Notes: generated by a model not told the origin, from the letters alone. 64,000 nt of DNA from Nocardia higoensis NBRC 100133 (GCF_000308595.1 NZ_BAGA01000004.1:86160-150159), one strand, 5' to 3'. Numbered from the stretch's first letter, positions 37,027 to 50,096 are shown. Numbers and translations: made by a program.

Positions 37027-37620
37027 ATGGCTCAACCGTATGCAGCCCAGAGCATCATCGCAGGTGGCGGCACCAAAATGGCGATCCGGGACGCCGCTGT
37101 GCGGCTTTTCGGAAGCAAGGGCTTCGAACAGACGAGCCTGCGTGAGGTCGCGGATGCGGTAGGGATCACAAAGGCGTCTCTCTACTATCACTATCCATCC
37201 AAGCTCGACCTGTTGCTGGCGATCATCGATCCGGTCGTGGAGAACATCCGCCGGGTCGTCGCCGAGGTCGACGGACTGCGCCACGACGCCGATACCGTGC
37301 GTCGGGTGCTGCGCGACTACCTGCGCGGCATGGTCCGGCATCGCGATGCCGGTTCCATGTGCGTGCGCGATGCCGTCGCGATCTACAACGCGCTGTCCGA
37401 GCGATATCCGGACGTGCTCGAATCGGGCAAGGTGCTCACCGATTGGCTCGCCGGGCCGGACGCGGGTTACGAGGCGCGGGTACGCGCGGCCGCCGCCCTT
37501 TCGGTGATCAGCTCGGCCCTCACATCGGACGAATACGTTCCCGGCGTTCCCGACGACGTGCTCGAGACGACCCTGCTCGACGCGGCGACCTCGGTGCTGA
37601 ACATTCACGCGACCGCGTAG
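37027..37620 (+). CDS. TetR-family transcriptional regulator
   Basis: A 197-residue repressor. The N-terminal helix-turn-helix is clear (AIRDAAVRLFGSKGFEQTSLREVADAVGITKASLYYHYPSKLDLLLAI, about 19-65), followed by a helical ligand domain. It is divergent from the MMPL transporter and probably controls it and itself through the palindromes at 36925-36949. Ligand unknown. Confidence 0.9.
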   Translation: MAQPYAAQSIIAGGGTKMAIRDAAVRLFGSKGFEQTSLREVADAVGITKASLYYHYPSKLDLLLAIIDPVVENIRRVVAEVDGLRHDADTVRRVLRDYLRGMVRHRDAGSMCVRDAVAIYNALSERYPDVLESGKVLTDWLAGPDAGYEARVRAAAALSVISSALTSDEYVPGVPDDVLETTLLDAATSVLNIHATA

Positions 37621-37678
37621 ATTCGACCTGTCGCAAGGCCGTCCGTAGTCGAATGAGCTATCAGCCAGGGAGTTCGTC

Positions 37679-38143
37679 GTGCATATCACCGCGAAGGTCG
37701 ACTACGCGGTGCGCACCCTGGTCGAGATCGCGCACGTGCCCGCCGGGCCGCTGACCAAGGTGAAGGCCGAGACGATCGCCTCGGCGCAGCGGATCCCGCC
37801 CAAGGTGCTCGAGACGGTGCTGGCGGAACTGCGCCGCGCCGAACTCGTGACCAGCAGGCGCGGCCCGGACGGCGGCTACCGGCTGGCCAGGCCCGCCGCC
37901 GAGATCTCCGTCGCCGACGTGATCCGCGCGATCGAGGGCCCGCTGGCCTCGGTGCGCGGCGAGCGGCCCGAGGACGTGCGCTATGCCGGCTCGGCCGCGC
38001 CCCTGCAGCGGGTGTGGATCGCGCTGCGGGTGAATATCCGCGCGGTACTGGAGAATGTCTCGATCGAGCAGATCGCCACCGACGGGCTGCCCGAATTCGT
38101 CGACGCGCTCACCGCCGATCCAGGGGCCTGGTCGCGGCGATGA
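37679..38143 (+). CDS. Rrf2-family regulator without iron-sulfur cysteines
   Basis: A 154-residue winged-helix protein of the Rrf2 family: MHITAKVDYAVRTLVEIA, VKAETIASAQRIPPKVLETVLAELRRAELVTSRRGPDGGYRLARP, then SVADVIRAIEGPL. It contains no cysteine, so it cannot carry the 2Fe-2S cluster used by IscR or NsrR. It is more like the CymR/YwnA branch. GTG start. It precedes the ABC exporter pair in the same direction. Confidence 0.87.
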   Translation: MHITAKVDYAVRTLVEIAHVPAGPLTKVKAETIASAQRIPPKVLETVLAELRRAELVTSRRGPDGGYRLARPAAEISVADVIRAIEGPLASVRGERPEDVRYAGSAAPLQRVWIALRVNIRAVLENVSIEQIATDGLPEFVDALTADPGAWSRR

Positions 38144-38209
38144 GCCCGCGACGCTCTGGGCGAAACCTGGGGGCGGTGGCGTCGATTTGGCGGTAGCCTG
38201 CCTCCCATC

Positions 38210-39942
38210 ATGTTGATCAGACTGCTCAGGACGTTTCTGTCCCCGTACCGCGCTCAGCTGGCGGGGGTCGTCGCGCTCCAGCTGGTCTCGGTCATCGCCA
38301 TGCTCTACCTGCCCAGTCTCAACGCCGATCTCATCGACAACGGCGTGACCAAGGGCGATATCGGCTACATCTGGAACACCGGCCTGTGGATGCTCGCGGT
38401 GACCGTGGTGCAGATCGTGGCCTCGGCCTCGTCGGTGTTCCTGGGCGCGCAGGCGGCCATGCGCGCCGGCCGCGATCTGCGCGCCGCGCTCGTGCACCGG
38501 GTGGGCACCTTCTCCGCCCGTGAGGTCGGCGTGTTCGGCGCGCCCTCGTTGATCACCCGCAACACCAACGATGTGCAGCAGGTGCAGCTGCTGGTCGTGA
38601 TGTCGGTGACGGTGCTGGTGATGGCTCCGATCATGTGCGTCGGCGGCATCTTCATGGCCGTGCGCGAGGACATGAAGCTGTCCTGGCTGCTGCTGATCGC
38701 GGTGCCGGCGCTCGCGCTCGCCATGGGATTCGTGGTGGTGAAGCTGGTTCCCGGCTTCCGGCAGGTGCAGGAACGCATCGACGTGGTCAATCGGGTGCTG
38801 CGCGAACAGATCACCGGTATCCGGGTGGTGCGCGCGTTCGTGCGCGAACGCCAGGAGATCTGGCGCTTCAGCCTGGCCAACAGCGATCTGACCGAGGCCT
38901 CGCTGCGGGTCGGCAGGCTGATGGCGCTGATGTTCCCGGCGGTGCTGCTGATCAGCAACCTCACCACGGTCGGCGTGATCTGGTTCGGCGGGCACCTGAT
39001 CGATCAGGGTGAGCTGGAGATCGGCTCGCTCACGGCGATGCTGTCCTACATCATGCAGATCCTGATGGCGGTCATGATGGCCTCCTTCATGGCGGTCATG
39101 GCCCCGCGTGCGGCGGTCTCGGCCGACCGCATCGGCGCGGTGCTGAACACCGAATCCTCGGTGCTGGAACCGGAATTCCCGAAGCCCTTCGACGGCGACC
39201 CGGGCATCGTCGAATTCGCCGGCGCCGAGTTCGCCTACCCGGGCGCGGAGAAGGCGGTGCTCAGCGGCATCAGCTTCGACGTCGAGCCGGGCACCACCAC
39301 GGCGATCGTCGGTTCCACCGGCGCGGGCAAGACCACTCTGGTCGGCTTGGTGCCCAGGCTGATCGACGTCACCGCGGGCGCGGTCCGCATCGGCGGCACC
39401 GACGTACGCGAACTCGATCTGGAGATCCTGCGCGAGCAGATCGGCCTGGTCCCGCAGAAGGCCTATCTGTTCTCCGGCACGGTGGCGAGCAATCTGCGCT
39501 ACGGCGACCCCGATGCCACCGACGAGCAGCTGTGGGAGGCGCTCGAGATCGCCCAGGCCGCCGATTTCGTCCGGGCGATGCCCGAGGGGCTGAACACCCC
39601 GGTCGCCCAGGGCGGCACCACCGTCTCCGGCGGTCAGCGCCAGCGCCTCGCCATCGCCCGGGCCCTCGTGCGCAGGCCCAGGATCTACGTGTTCGACGAT
39701 TCGTTCTCCGCGCTCGATGTCGCCACCGACGCCCGGTTGCGCGCGGCGCTGCGGCCGGTGACCAGGGACGCCTCGGTGATCATCGTCGCCCAGCGGGTGT
39801 CGACCATCCGCGAGGCCGATCAGATCGTGGTGCTCGAGGACGGGCGGATGGCGGGCATCGGCACCCACGAAGAGCTGTTGCGCGACTGCCCCGAATACCA
39901 GGAGATCGTGGCGTCGCAGCTCGGCGCGCAGGAGGAGGCCCG

Positions 39943-39946
<4 letters not shown>
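38210..39946 (+). CDS. ABC exporter half-transporter with degenerate ATPase site
   Basis: A 578-residue half exporter with six membrane segments (about 15-300) then an ATPase domain. Walker A GSTGAGKTT is near 367 and the signature VSGGQRQR near 472. Walker B reads VFDDS (residues 494-498), with Asp in place of the catalytic Glu, and the switch position reads AQR (Gln 528 instead of His). These are the marks of the non-hydrolysing subunit in heterodimeric exporters. Its stop overlaps the next gene's ATG. Confidence 0.92.
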
Positions 39947-43290
<3,344 letters not shown>

Positions 43291-43292
43291 GT

Positions 43293-44075
43293 TCAGCTGT
43301 GCAGGGGATCCGCGGTGACCGGTGCGTAATGCGGCTCACGTTGCTTCAGTATCGCGATGACGCGATAGGTGATCGGCATGACCACGATCTCGCACAATGT
43401 CTTCCACAGGAAGCCGACGATCACGAAGTTCACGAACTGCCCGGCGGTGTCGATGCCGATGGCGCCCGCCGCGATCGAACAGAAGATCAGGGTGTCGGCG
43501 AGTTCGCCGACCACGGTGGAGCCGATCAGCCGCGCCCACAGGTAACGTTCCTTGGTGCGCTCCTTGATGAGCACCAGCACTACGGAATTGAGCAGCTGGC
43601 CCACGAGATATCCGGCCAGACCGGCCAGCACCAGTCGCGGCACCGGGGCGATGACGCTGCGCAACTCTTCCTGGTTCTCGTAGAAGCCGGCGGCGGGCAG
43701 ATTCAGCACGACGGCGAAACACAGCACGGTCAGCACCAGCGCGGCGAACCCGCTGTAGATGGCGCGGCGGGTGGCGCGGAAGCCGTAGACCTCGCTGAGC
43801 ACGTCGCCGAGGATGTAGGCGAGCGGGAAGAGGAAGAACGCGCCGTCGGTGACGATCGGCAGGATCTGGAGCGGGCCGAGCGTGACGGATCGGTCGCCGA
43901 AGAATTCGACGCCCTTGGTCGCGCAGATATTGGAGATGATCAGCGTCGCGGTGAACATCGCGACGATCTGTGGGTAGTACCCCCGCGCCACCTGGGCGTA
44001 CGCCGCGTGAACGGGCGCGGGGTGTCCAGACCCCTCGGGCTGTCGGGACTGCTCTGAAAGACTCACGCCGACCAT
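43293..44075 (-). CDS. queuosine precursor transporter (YhhQ family)
   Basis: A 260-residue membrane protein of the YhhQ/queuosine precursor transporter family: ISNICATKGVEFFG, FFLFPLAYILGDVLSEVYGFRATRRAIY (the signature DVLSEVYG), VGQLLNSVVLVLIKERT, and STVVGELADTLIFCSIA with SxxGxxxDT. Six membrane segments. I chose ATG 44075; a longer frame to 44105 would overlap the divergent start at 44104. It lies next to tgt, and gluQ is 1.5 kb away, so all three serve queuosine. Confidence 0.9.
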   Translation of the reverse strand: MVGVSLSEQSRQPEGSGHPAPVHAAYAQVARGYYPQIVAMFTATLIISNICATKGVEFFGDRSVTLGPLQILPIVTDGAFFLFPLAYILGDVLSEVYGFRATRRAIYSGFAALVLTVLCFAVVLNLPAAGFYENQEELRSVIAPVPRLVLAGLAGYLVGQLLNSVVLVLIKERTKERYLWARLIGSTVVGELADTLIFCSIAAGAIGIDTAGQFVNFVIVGFLWKTLCEIVVMPITYRVIAILKQREPHYAPVTADPLHS

Positions 44076-44103
44076 CCTCGCAGGTGTGCAATACGCTGTA
44101 TCC

Positions 44104-44763
44104 ATGACGAATCCCGGCGATTCCGACGAATGGTGGAAACAGTACGGCGGTGAAGGCGTTTCGCCCGAGGCCGGCGGGCAGAGTTCTGCGCCGCAGTACC
44201 CGCAGCAGCCACCCGCGTACGGAGCTCAGTCCACCCCCCAGCCGGCGCAGGGGCAGTACCCGCCGTCGGGGCCGTCGCTGTACAAGTCGGGTGATTCCGG
44301 CCCGGCCTCTGCCCAGCAGTCGAACCCGGGATACGCCCAGCAGCCGGGATATCCGCAGCAGTCGCAGCCGAGCTATCCCCAGCAGCCCGGATATCCGCAG
44401 CAGCCGGGATACGGTCAGCAGCCCGGATACGGTCAGCCCGGCTACCCGCAGCAGGGCTATCCCGCGGCAGGCGGTTACCAGCCCTACGGCGGGCCGCCCT
44501 CGGGCGGGCTCAACGGCATGGCACTGGCCTCCATGATCGTCTCGATCCTGGGCCTGGTCTCCTGCTGCACCGTCATCCTCCCCGCGGTCGGCCTGGTGCT
44601 CGGCCTGGTGGCACTGAACCAGATCAAGACCTCGGGCGACGAGACCGGCAAGGGCATGGCGCAGGCCGGCCTCTGGATCGGCGTGGCGGGCGTCGTATTG
44701 AACCTGCTCTACTGGGTTCTCGTTTTCGCCGGCGCCATTTCAGGCTCCATGACCTCGTACTAG
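44104..44763 (+). CDS. DUF4190 membrane protein with a Pro/Gln/Tyr-rich repeat
   Basis: A 219-residue protein. The first 135 residues are low-complexity, with about nine [12 protein letters not shown]-type repeats. They are followed by a DUF4190 module: MALASMIVSILGLVSCCTVILPAVGLVLGLVALNQIKTSGDETGKGMAQAGLWIGVAGVV with two membrane segments. The disordered part is probably cytoplasmic. Function unknown. A convergent RDD protein carries a similar repeat. Confidence 0.85.
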   Translation: MTNPGDSDEWWKQYGGEGVSPEAGGQSSAPQYPQQPPAYGAQSTPQPAQGQYPPSGPSLYKSGDSGPASAQQSNPGYAQQPGYPQQSQPSYPQQPGYPQQPGYGQQPGYGQPGYPQQGYPAAGGYQPYGGPPSGGLNGMALASMIVSILGLVSCCTVILPAVGLVLGLVALNQIKTSGDETGKGMAQAGLWIGVAGVVLNLLYWVLVFAGAISGSMTSY

Positions 44764-44802
44764 ACCCGCGGATTCACCGCCTGCGGACCTGCGTCCGCAG
44801 AC

Positions 44803-44836
44803 GAAAGGGGCGCTCCCGGTCGGGAGCGCCCCTTTC
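44803..44836. terminator. bidirectional terminator between convergent low-complexity genes
   Basis: A perfect 16-bp stem (44803-44818 with 44821-44836) ends in CTTTC on one strand and the same on the other. A second hairpin of 7 bp lies at 44781-44800. Confidence 0.82.
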
Positions 44837-44856
44837 TGCTGTCGACCGGAAGCCGA

Positions 44857-45528
44857 TCAGCCCTTGACGACCTGGGTACCGCCGGCGAACTTGTCGTGCC
44901 AGCCCTGCTTGTTCGGGTCCTGCTCGATGGTGATCGCGATGTAGATCGACAGGCCGATGGTGATCAGACCGCCGATGCAGGGCACCAGGCTGACCACGTA
45001 GAACAGATTGCGCTTGAGCGAGGTGGCCGGATCGAGGGCAGGCGCGCCGCCGGGAGCGATCACGCGCAGCCCCAGGATCTTCTTGCCGAGCGTCTGACCG
45101 CCCTGGGTGACCTCCATGCCCACGAAGTAACCGGTGATCGCGGCGACGACGAGGATGTTCTGCAGGATCGAACCGAACAGGCTGTTGGGCAGGATGAACG
45201 ACAGCACGAGGGATACCGGGATGCCCACGATGAGGGAGTCGATGATGCGAGCGCCCAGGCGCGGCAGCAGTTCACCCGGAGTGACGCCGCCGTACTGCTG
45301 GCCGTAGGGCTGCTGCTGGCCGTACTGCTGCTGCTGCTGCCCGTAGTCGGGCTGGCCGTAGGGCTGCTGCTGGCCGTACTGGGGCTGCTGTCCATATCCT
45401 GGCTGCTGCCCGTACTGGGGCTGCTGACCGTACGGGTCCTGACCATAGGGCTGCTGACCGTAGGGCTGCTGGCCGTAAGGCTGTCCGCCCTGGGGATTCT
45501 GATTGGGGTCGTACCCACCGCTCGTCAT
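44857..45528 (-). CDS. RDD-family membrane protein with a QPYGQQ repeat
   Basis: A 223-residue protein. Residues 10-80 are repeats of QPYGQQ, QQPQYG and PGYGQQ. The RDD domain follows: [25 protein letters not shown] (Arg and two Asp pattern), [14 protein letters not shown], and a last segment before [20 protein letters not shown] [12 protein letters not shown]. Three membrane segments. Function unknown; RDD proteins are sometimes ion or small-molecule transporters. Confidence 0.88.
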   Translation of the reverse strand: MTSGGYDPNQNPQGGQPYGQQPYGQQPYGQDPYGQQPQYGQQPGYGQQPQYGQQQPYGQPDYGQQQQQYGQQQPYGQQYGGVTPGELLPRLGARIIDSLIVGIPVSLVLSFILPNSLFGSILQNILVVAAITGYFVGMEVTQGGQTLGKKILGLRVIAPGGAPALDPATSLKRNLFYVVSLVPCIGGLITIGLSIYIAITIEQDPNKQGWHDKFAGGTQVVKG

Positions 45529-45580
45529 CGCTACGTCCTAGTCGTCGATCGGGTGAACCGTAGATCGGTCATTTCGTACG

Positions 45581-46516
45581 TTACGGACTATGGCAGGGCC
45601 GTAACAACCCATCGTCGGCGAAGATCGAGGGCTCGCGGGGAAGAATAGCCGGATCGAAGCGGCGCAGGGTATCCGCCGCGCTGCCCGGCGGAAAGCCGAG
45701 CGAGGCGATCAGTCGCGCGGTGACCTCCTCCGCCCCGACTCCCGCGCGCCGCTGGTCGGCCAGCGTGACCGAGCCGTCGCGTTTGGCCAGCCGCTGCCCG
45801 TGTTCGTTGAGCACCAAGGGGACATGGGCGTACCGCGGTGCCGGAAGGCCGAGCAGCGAGGCCAGATACGCCTGGCGGGGTGTGGACGGCAGCAGGTCGT
45901 CGCCGCGCACCACCTGATCGATGCCCTGTTCGGCGTCGTCGACCACCACGGCCAGGTTGTAGGCGGGCACGTCGTCGACGCGGCGCAACACCACGTCGTC
46001 CACCCGGCCGATATAGCGGCCGTGCAGTTCGTCGTCGATCGCGAAATCGCGCACCGTCGAACGCAACCGGAGCGCGGGGGAGCGGCCCTCGGCGCGCTTG
46101 GCCGCCCGCTCGGCGTCGGTGAGATCGCGGCAGGTGCCGGGGTAGGCGCCCATCGGCCCGTGCGGCGCGCTCGCCGCCTGCTGGATCTCGCGCCGCGTGC
46201 AGAAGCATTCATAGGTGCGGCCCGCCTCGGTCAGCCGCTCGATCGCGGCGTCGTAGAGGGGAAGCCGCTCCGACTGGCACACCACCGGCCCGTCCCAATC
46301 CAGCCCGAGCGCCGCGAGGTCGGCGAGCTGACGCTCCCGTGCGCCGGGCCGGACCCGGTCCAGATCCTCCACTCGCAGCAGGAAGCGCCGCCCGGTCGAG
46401 CGTGCGAACAGCCAGGCGAGCAGCGCGGTGCGCAGGTTGCCCAGGTGCAGATCACCGGACGGGCTCGGCGCGTAGCGGCCCGCGCCTGCGGATTCGGGTG
46501 GCGGCACGACAGTCAT
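45581..46516 (-). CDS. gluQ: glutamyl-Q tRNA(Asp) synthetase
   Basis: GluQRS activates glutamate and attaches it to the cyclopentene ring of queuosine-34 in tRNA-Asp. The 311 residues keep the catalytic fold without an anticodon-binding domain: RYAPSPSGDLHLGNLRTALLAWLFAR (HIGH-like HLGN), RVEDLD, a zinc site CFCTRRE with a later Cys in GTCRD, and LAKRDGSV (KMSKS-like). The start ATG 46516 overlaps the upstream DUF309 stop. It acts after tgt, whose gene is 2.3 kb away. Confidence 0.93.
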   Translation of the reverse strand: MTVVPPPESAGAGRYAPSPSGDLHLGNLRTALLAWLFARSTGRRFLLRVEDLDRVRPGARERQLADLAALGLDWDGPVVCQSERLPLYDAAIERLTEAGRTYECFCTRREIQQAASAPHGPMGAYPGTCRDLTDAERAAKRAEGRSPALRLRSTVRDFAIDDELHGRYIGRVDDVVLRRVDDVPAYNLAVVVDDAEQGIDQVVRGDDLLPSTPRQAYLASLLGLPAPRYAHVPLVLNEHGQRLAKRDGSVTLADQRRAGVGAEEVTARLIASLGFPPGSAADTLRRFDPAILPREPSIFADDGLLRPCHSP

Positions 46517-47028
46517 GGTAGGTCGGGCGGCAGGCACAGCGTGGTGACGAGGTCGGCGTCGGCGAGCGGCACACCGCGATCGAGCGTGTCGAGCAGTCGC
46601 CGCGCGTGCGCGATGATGCCCGGTCCGTCGATGCGGTAAGGCAATCCGGCGGACGAGCTATCTCCTCGCTGATGGGCCTCGAGCCTGCCGATCGCCCGGG
46701 TGAGCAGCGTCCGCGCGCCCTTCGGATTGCCCCGCTGCAGGTGCGTGATACCCACCGCGTATTGCGCGAGTCCCTGCCACAGCATCTTCTCAGCGAACGG
46801 CCCGTTCTTCCATGCCGCTTCCAAAACTTCATGCGCATTGAATGCAAGACCATCATCTAAAAGTTGCTGCGCGAAGGTGAGGGTTTGCTGGGGTGGCAGA
46901 TCCAGGTCGTCCGGAATTCGCGGCACACCAATGCTTCCGATCGGAAGAGGCCTGCCGAGGCGATCCCGCGGACGTGGATTTCGTGCGCGACCTGCCTCGT
47001 CGCGTGGGCGTTCGACCATAACCTTCAT
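46513..47028 (-). CDS. DUF309-domain protein
   Basis: A 171-residue helical protein. It has the DUF309 signature FAQQLLDDGLAFNAHEVLEAAWKNGPFAEKMLWQGLAQYAVGITHLQRGNPKGARTLLTRA near 60-120. Function unknown. It overlaps gluQ by 4 nt and is the first gene of that unit. The start is ATG 47028 or ATG 47019. Confidence 0.85.
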   Translation of the reverse strand: MKVMVERPRDEAGRARNPRPRDRLGRPLPIGSIGVPRIPDDLDLPPQQTLTFAQQLLDDGLAFNAHEVLEAAWKNGPFAEKMLWQGLAQYAVGITHLQRGNPKGARTLLTRAIGRLEAHQRGDSSSAGLPYRIDGPGIIAHARRLLDTLDRGVPLADADLVTTLCLPPDLP

Positions 47029-47442
47029 GATCCACGGTGCGCGCGCGGAATGGCACCCGGGTGGGGCATGTGGAACGCCGACGAGTGCCATCACGGGACA
47101 ATCACGATGTCGCCCGGGTGGATCGCCGACGCCATTCTCGGGGGCGCTCACCGTCGGCAATGATCTGGCAACCGACATTCTTCGCAAGCTTGGCAAACTC
47201 GTAGAGCCCAATTGGCAAGAGCCGGGCAAACTCCCGGTCAAGCTGCTACTGTCGGGAGCGCGGGGGTCGCCCTCGCCAGGTGTTCTCACCTCGAGCCCGA
47301 TGGCGATGACAACGCACGGGAGAGTTGCGCGCTACCACCAGGCGCACCGCGGGAATCGGAAGTTGGTCACCGCATTCCGGTGCTAGTCAGCACGATCCGG
47401 GAATCAATGTCTCGTTTTCGACGCAGCAAAGGAGCTAGTGCC
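47029..47442. other. lower-GC region before the DUF397 gene, no gene supported
   Basis: About 400 bases noticeably less GC-rich than the flanks. It contains several copies of a short GCAAACTC/TTGGCAA motif (about 47156-47245), which may be regulatory. The XRE-type regulator that usually accompanies DUF397 is not present here. No convincing coding frame. Confidence 0.4.
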
Positions 47443-47652
47443 GTGGAAGTTGATGTGACGGGCGCTGTGTGGCGTAAGAGCTCATACAGTGGTCCCGACG
47501 GGAACTGCGTGGAAGTGGCATTTCTCGGCGACGGCAACGTAGCGGTTCGCGACACCAAGGACAACGGAATCGGCCCGGTGCTGGCATTCACACCGGGCGA
47601 ATGGGATGCCTTTGTGAACGGTGTCTCCGCGGGGGAGTTCCAGCGCGGCTGA
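47443..47652 (+). CDS. DUF397-domain small protein
   Basis: A 69-residue protein that is almost entirely the DUF397 domain: AVWRKSSYSGPDGNCVEVAFLGDGNVAVRDTKDNGIGPVLAFTPGEWDAFVNGVSAGEF. Such proteins usually pair with an XRE regulator in antitoxin-like or developmental switches. Here it stands alone. AAAGGAG lies 8 nt before the GTG at 47443. An ATG at 47407 would add 12 residues. Confidence 0.88.
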   Translation: MEVDVTGAVWRKSSYSGPDGNCVEVAFLGDGNVAVRDTKDNGIGPVLAFTPGEWDAFVNGVSAGEFQRG

Positions 47653-47795
47653 GCGGAGCCCGCCGGAACTGCGGCAGCCGGCCCCGAGCCATCGATACGG
47701 CTCGGGGCCTGTGCGTCTCCGCTGCGAGCCGGTCAGGCCCTCGATCCGGGTGGTCGGGCCGTGCCCGGGGCGGTCGCGGCCGATAAGGTCGTGAC

Positions 47796-49178
47796 GTGGA
47801 TCGGATGGCCGCGCAGGACGCGACGATGTTCTGGTTGTCCAGGCGCAGCCGCAACGACCTGTTCCTGCTCTACGCCTTCGCCGACCTGGGCTGCCCGACC
47901 GCCGAACTCCGCGCGGCGGTCCTCGCCCGTAGCGCCCGGATCCCCGACCTGTGCGTGCGGCTACGCGAGGTGCCGGGGGATCTGGCCTACCCGGCGTGGG
48001 TGCCGTGCGAGATCTCCGACGAGCAGTTCGTCGAGCATCCCGTCGTCGCCGATTGGGCGGGGTTGCGGTCGGCGGTGGGGGATCTGCTCGGCACGGGAGT
48101 GGACGCGACCCATCGGCCGTGGCGGCTGCACGTCTTCCGTGGGGTGGCCGACGCGCCGATGCGGCGCTCGCCCGATGAGGTCACCACCATCGCCGTCCTG
48201 CAGATATCGCATGTGCTGGTCGACGGGCGGCGGGCCACCGCCGTGGCCAGGGAGTTGTTCGGCGGCGCAATCGATTCCGGCGGCGGATCGAGGCGTCCGT
48301 CGCGTGTGTGTCCGGCTCCGCGTCCGGCTGCCCGGCCGGATCGCATCGCCGCGGCCGTCGGCGCGCTGTTGCTGCCGGTGGCCGTCGCGCGCACCGTCCA
48401 CCGTGGCATCCGAGCCAACCGCGCACGTGCAGAACTGGCCGCGCTGACCGCTTCGGGCGCGATCCCGCCACCCGGCCCCGGCTTCGCCCCGACCGCGGTG
48501 AACGACGGCAGTGCGCCGCCGGTCTCCGGCCACGCGGTCGACATGCTGGTCCTCGACAGCGCCGAGCTGCGCGTGCCGGGCTACACGGTCACCGTCGTCG
48601 TCCTCGCCGCGGTGTCGATCGCACTGTCAAAATACCTCGCCGCGACCGGCGCGGCGGTGCCCGAACTCGGCGCCCAGGTGCCGATGGCGCTACCGGGCGG
48701 CGGAAAAGGTCGGTCCCGCAACAACTATCGCAATCTGTCGGTCGACCTTTTCCTCGGCGAACCCGATCTGTCCGCGCGCGCGGACAAGATCGCCGCTGCG
48801 CTGCGCGCCCGAACCGAACGCGCCCGCCACCCGCTGCTGTCCGGCCAGGACCAGGTCACCGCCGTCACCCCTGCCTTGTTCCTGCGGCGCGACGCCGACG
48901 GCTGGCCCCTGGACCTGGTCCCGGATTCCATCGCGGGCAACACCGTCGTCTCCAGTGTCGATCGCGGCCCCGCCGACCTGGAGTTCGGCGGCCCCGCCCG
49001 CTTCACCGCCGGGTTCCCCGCCATCGGCTCGGTCATGCGCCTCACCCACGGTGTACACGGACTCGGCGAGACGGTCACCATCTCCCTGCACGCCGACCCG
49101 GTGGTCGTCACCGACCTCGACGGCTACGCGCGAGAACTACGGAAGGCGGTCGCGGAGGTCGTCGCGTCGCTGCGGTGA
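47796..49178 (+). CDS. WS/DGAT-like acyltransferase-domain protein
   Basis: A 460-residue protein of the wax-ester-synthase/diacylglycerol-acyltransferase superfamily. It begins MFWLSRRSRNDLFLLYAF. The catalytic HHxxxDG motif reads SHVLVDG near 140, with the second His and the Asp kept. NNYRNLSVDLFLGEPDLSARADKI matches the C-terminal GN/P-x-x-x region, and a hydrophobic stretch lies between. It could make storage lipids or may have changed substrate because the first His is Ser. GTG start. Confidence 0.78.
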   Translation: MDRMAAQDATMFWLSRRSRNDLFLLYAFADLGCPTAELRAAVLARSARIPDLCVRLREVPGDLAYPAWVPCEISDEQFVEHPVVADWAGLRSAVGDLLGTGVDATHRPWRLHVFRGVADAPMRRSPDEVTTIAVLQISHVLVDGRRATAVARELFGGAIDSGGGSRRPSRVCPAPRPAARPDRIAAAVGALLLPVAVARTVHRGIRANRARAELAALTASGAIPPPGPGFAPTAVNDGSAPPVSGHAVDMLVLDSAELRVPGYTVTVVVLAAVSIALSKYLAATGAAVPELGAQVPMALPGGGKGRSRNNYRNLSVDLFLGEPDLSARADKIAAALRARTERARHPLLSGQDQVTAVTPALFLRRDADGWPLDLVPDSIAGNTVVSSVDRGPADLEFGGPARFTAGFPAIGSVMRLTHGVHGLGETVTISLHADPVVVTDLDGYARELRKAVAEVVASLR

Positions 49179-49232
49179 GCGCTGCGCGGTGCGGAAATCG
49201 CGCCGTCGGCCGTGCGGCGGTGCTCCCAGCGC

Positions 49233-49880
49233 TCAGGCGTTGTCGAGTACCTGCTCGCGCTCGGGCTTCACCGCGTCCTTCAACGGCTCGATGCCCAGTT
49301 CGGCGCGGGTGGAGTTGACCAGCGCCCGCTCCTGCTCGATCGCTTTGCGGATGGCCTTCTCCCACAGCGAGTTGATCTCGGTGAACTCTTCGCTGGTCGC
49401 CTCGTCGTCGAGCTGCAGCTTGAGGTATTGCAGCGTGATGTTGCGCGCCGCCCCGAGCGTGCTAACCAGGTCTTCGCACTGGTTGGGGATCTTCGGGGTG
49501 GACAGCAGGCGGAGCCGGTTGATGGTGCCGTTGCAGCCCCACAGCGCCTCGTGGATATCGTGACCGGCCCGCTCCAGTTCGAAGTCGTCGTCGACCTCCC
49601 AGCGATGGCACGACCACAGCTGCTGGCGCACCGAATTCGAGGTCTCCAGCACCGAGGACACCGCGGCCACCACGGCTTCGTGCCGCCATCGGTCGTGCTC
49701 GCGCCGCTCGCCCGCGTCGAGCGCGAGTTCGGTTGCGCGCCTGGCTTCCTCGAGCGTCTGCTGATGCCGCTCGCCGGCCGCGTCGATCGCCCGCCGGTTC
49801 GTCGTGTTGTTCATCAGGAATCCGACGAGCGCCGCACCGGCGACGATCAGCGAACCGAGCACGGGTAGCCACTGAGTCAC
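49233..49880 (-). CDS. membrane-anchored coiled-coil protein
   Basis: A 215-residue protein of unknown function. One N-terminal membrane segment (LPVLGSLIVAGAALVGFLM) is followed by a long charged helical region (about 30-70, ERHQQTLEEARRATELALDAGERREHDRWRH) and a soluble helical domain. The topology suggests a cytoplasmic C terminus. I chose GTG 49880 because it places the membrane segment at the start. No family recognised. Confidence 0.72.
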   Translation of the reverse strand: MTQWLPVLGSLIVAGAALVGFLMNNTTNRRAIDAAGERHQQTLEEARRATELALDAGERREHDRWRHEAVVAAVSSVLETSNSVRQQLWSCHRWEVDDDFELERAGHDIHEALWGCNGTINRLRLLSTPKIPNQCEDLVSTLGAARNITLQYLKLQLDDEATSEEFTEINSLWEKAIRKAIEQERALVNSTRAELGIEPLKDAVKPEREQVLDNA

Positions 49881-50096
49881 CTGGGCATCATCGCACCGAT
49901 CTGTGCCGGTCGTCTCCCCGGTCCGCCCATTCGCCGGCCTCCCGCGACGGGCCGGCGCCATGGGACGAGGCCGTATGCAGTGAAAACGGAACAGCCACAA
50001 CAGTCTTCGATATCCGATCGATACCCGATCGCTATCCGGAACGGGTCCGGAGCCGGTCGCGCGGGAGGAGGGCGATCCTCCCGCGCGGCCGTGATC

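Noticed and set aside
43293..44105. Longer start for the YhhQ-type transporter at 44105
   Set aside because: It would overlap the start of the divergent gene and add residues outside the conserved family region.
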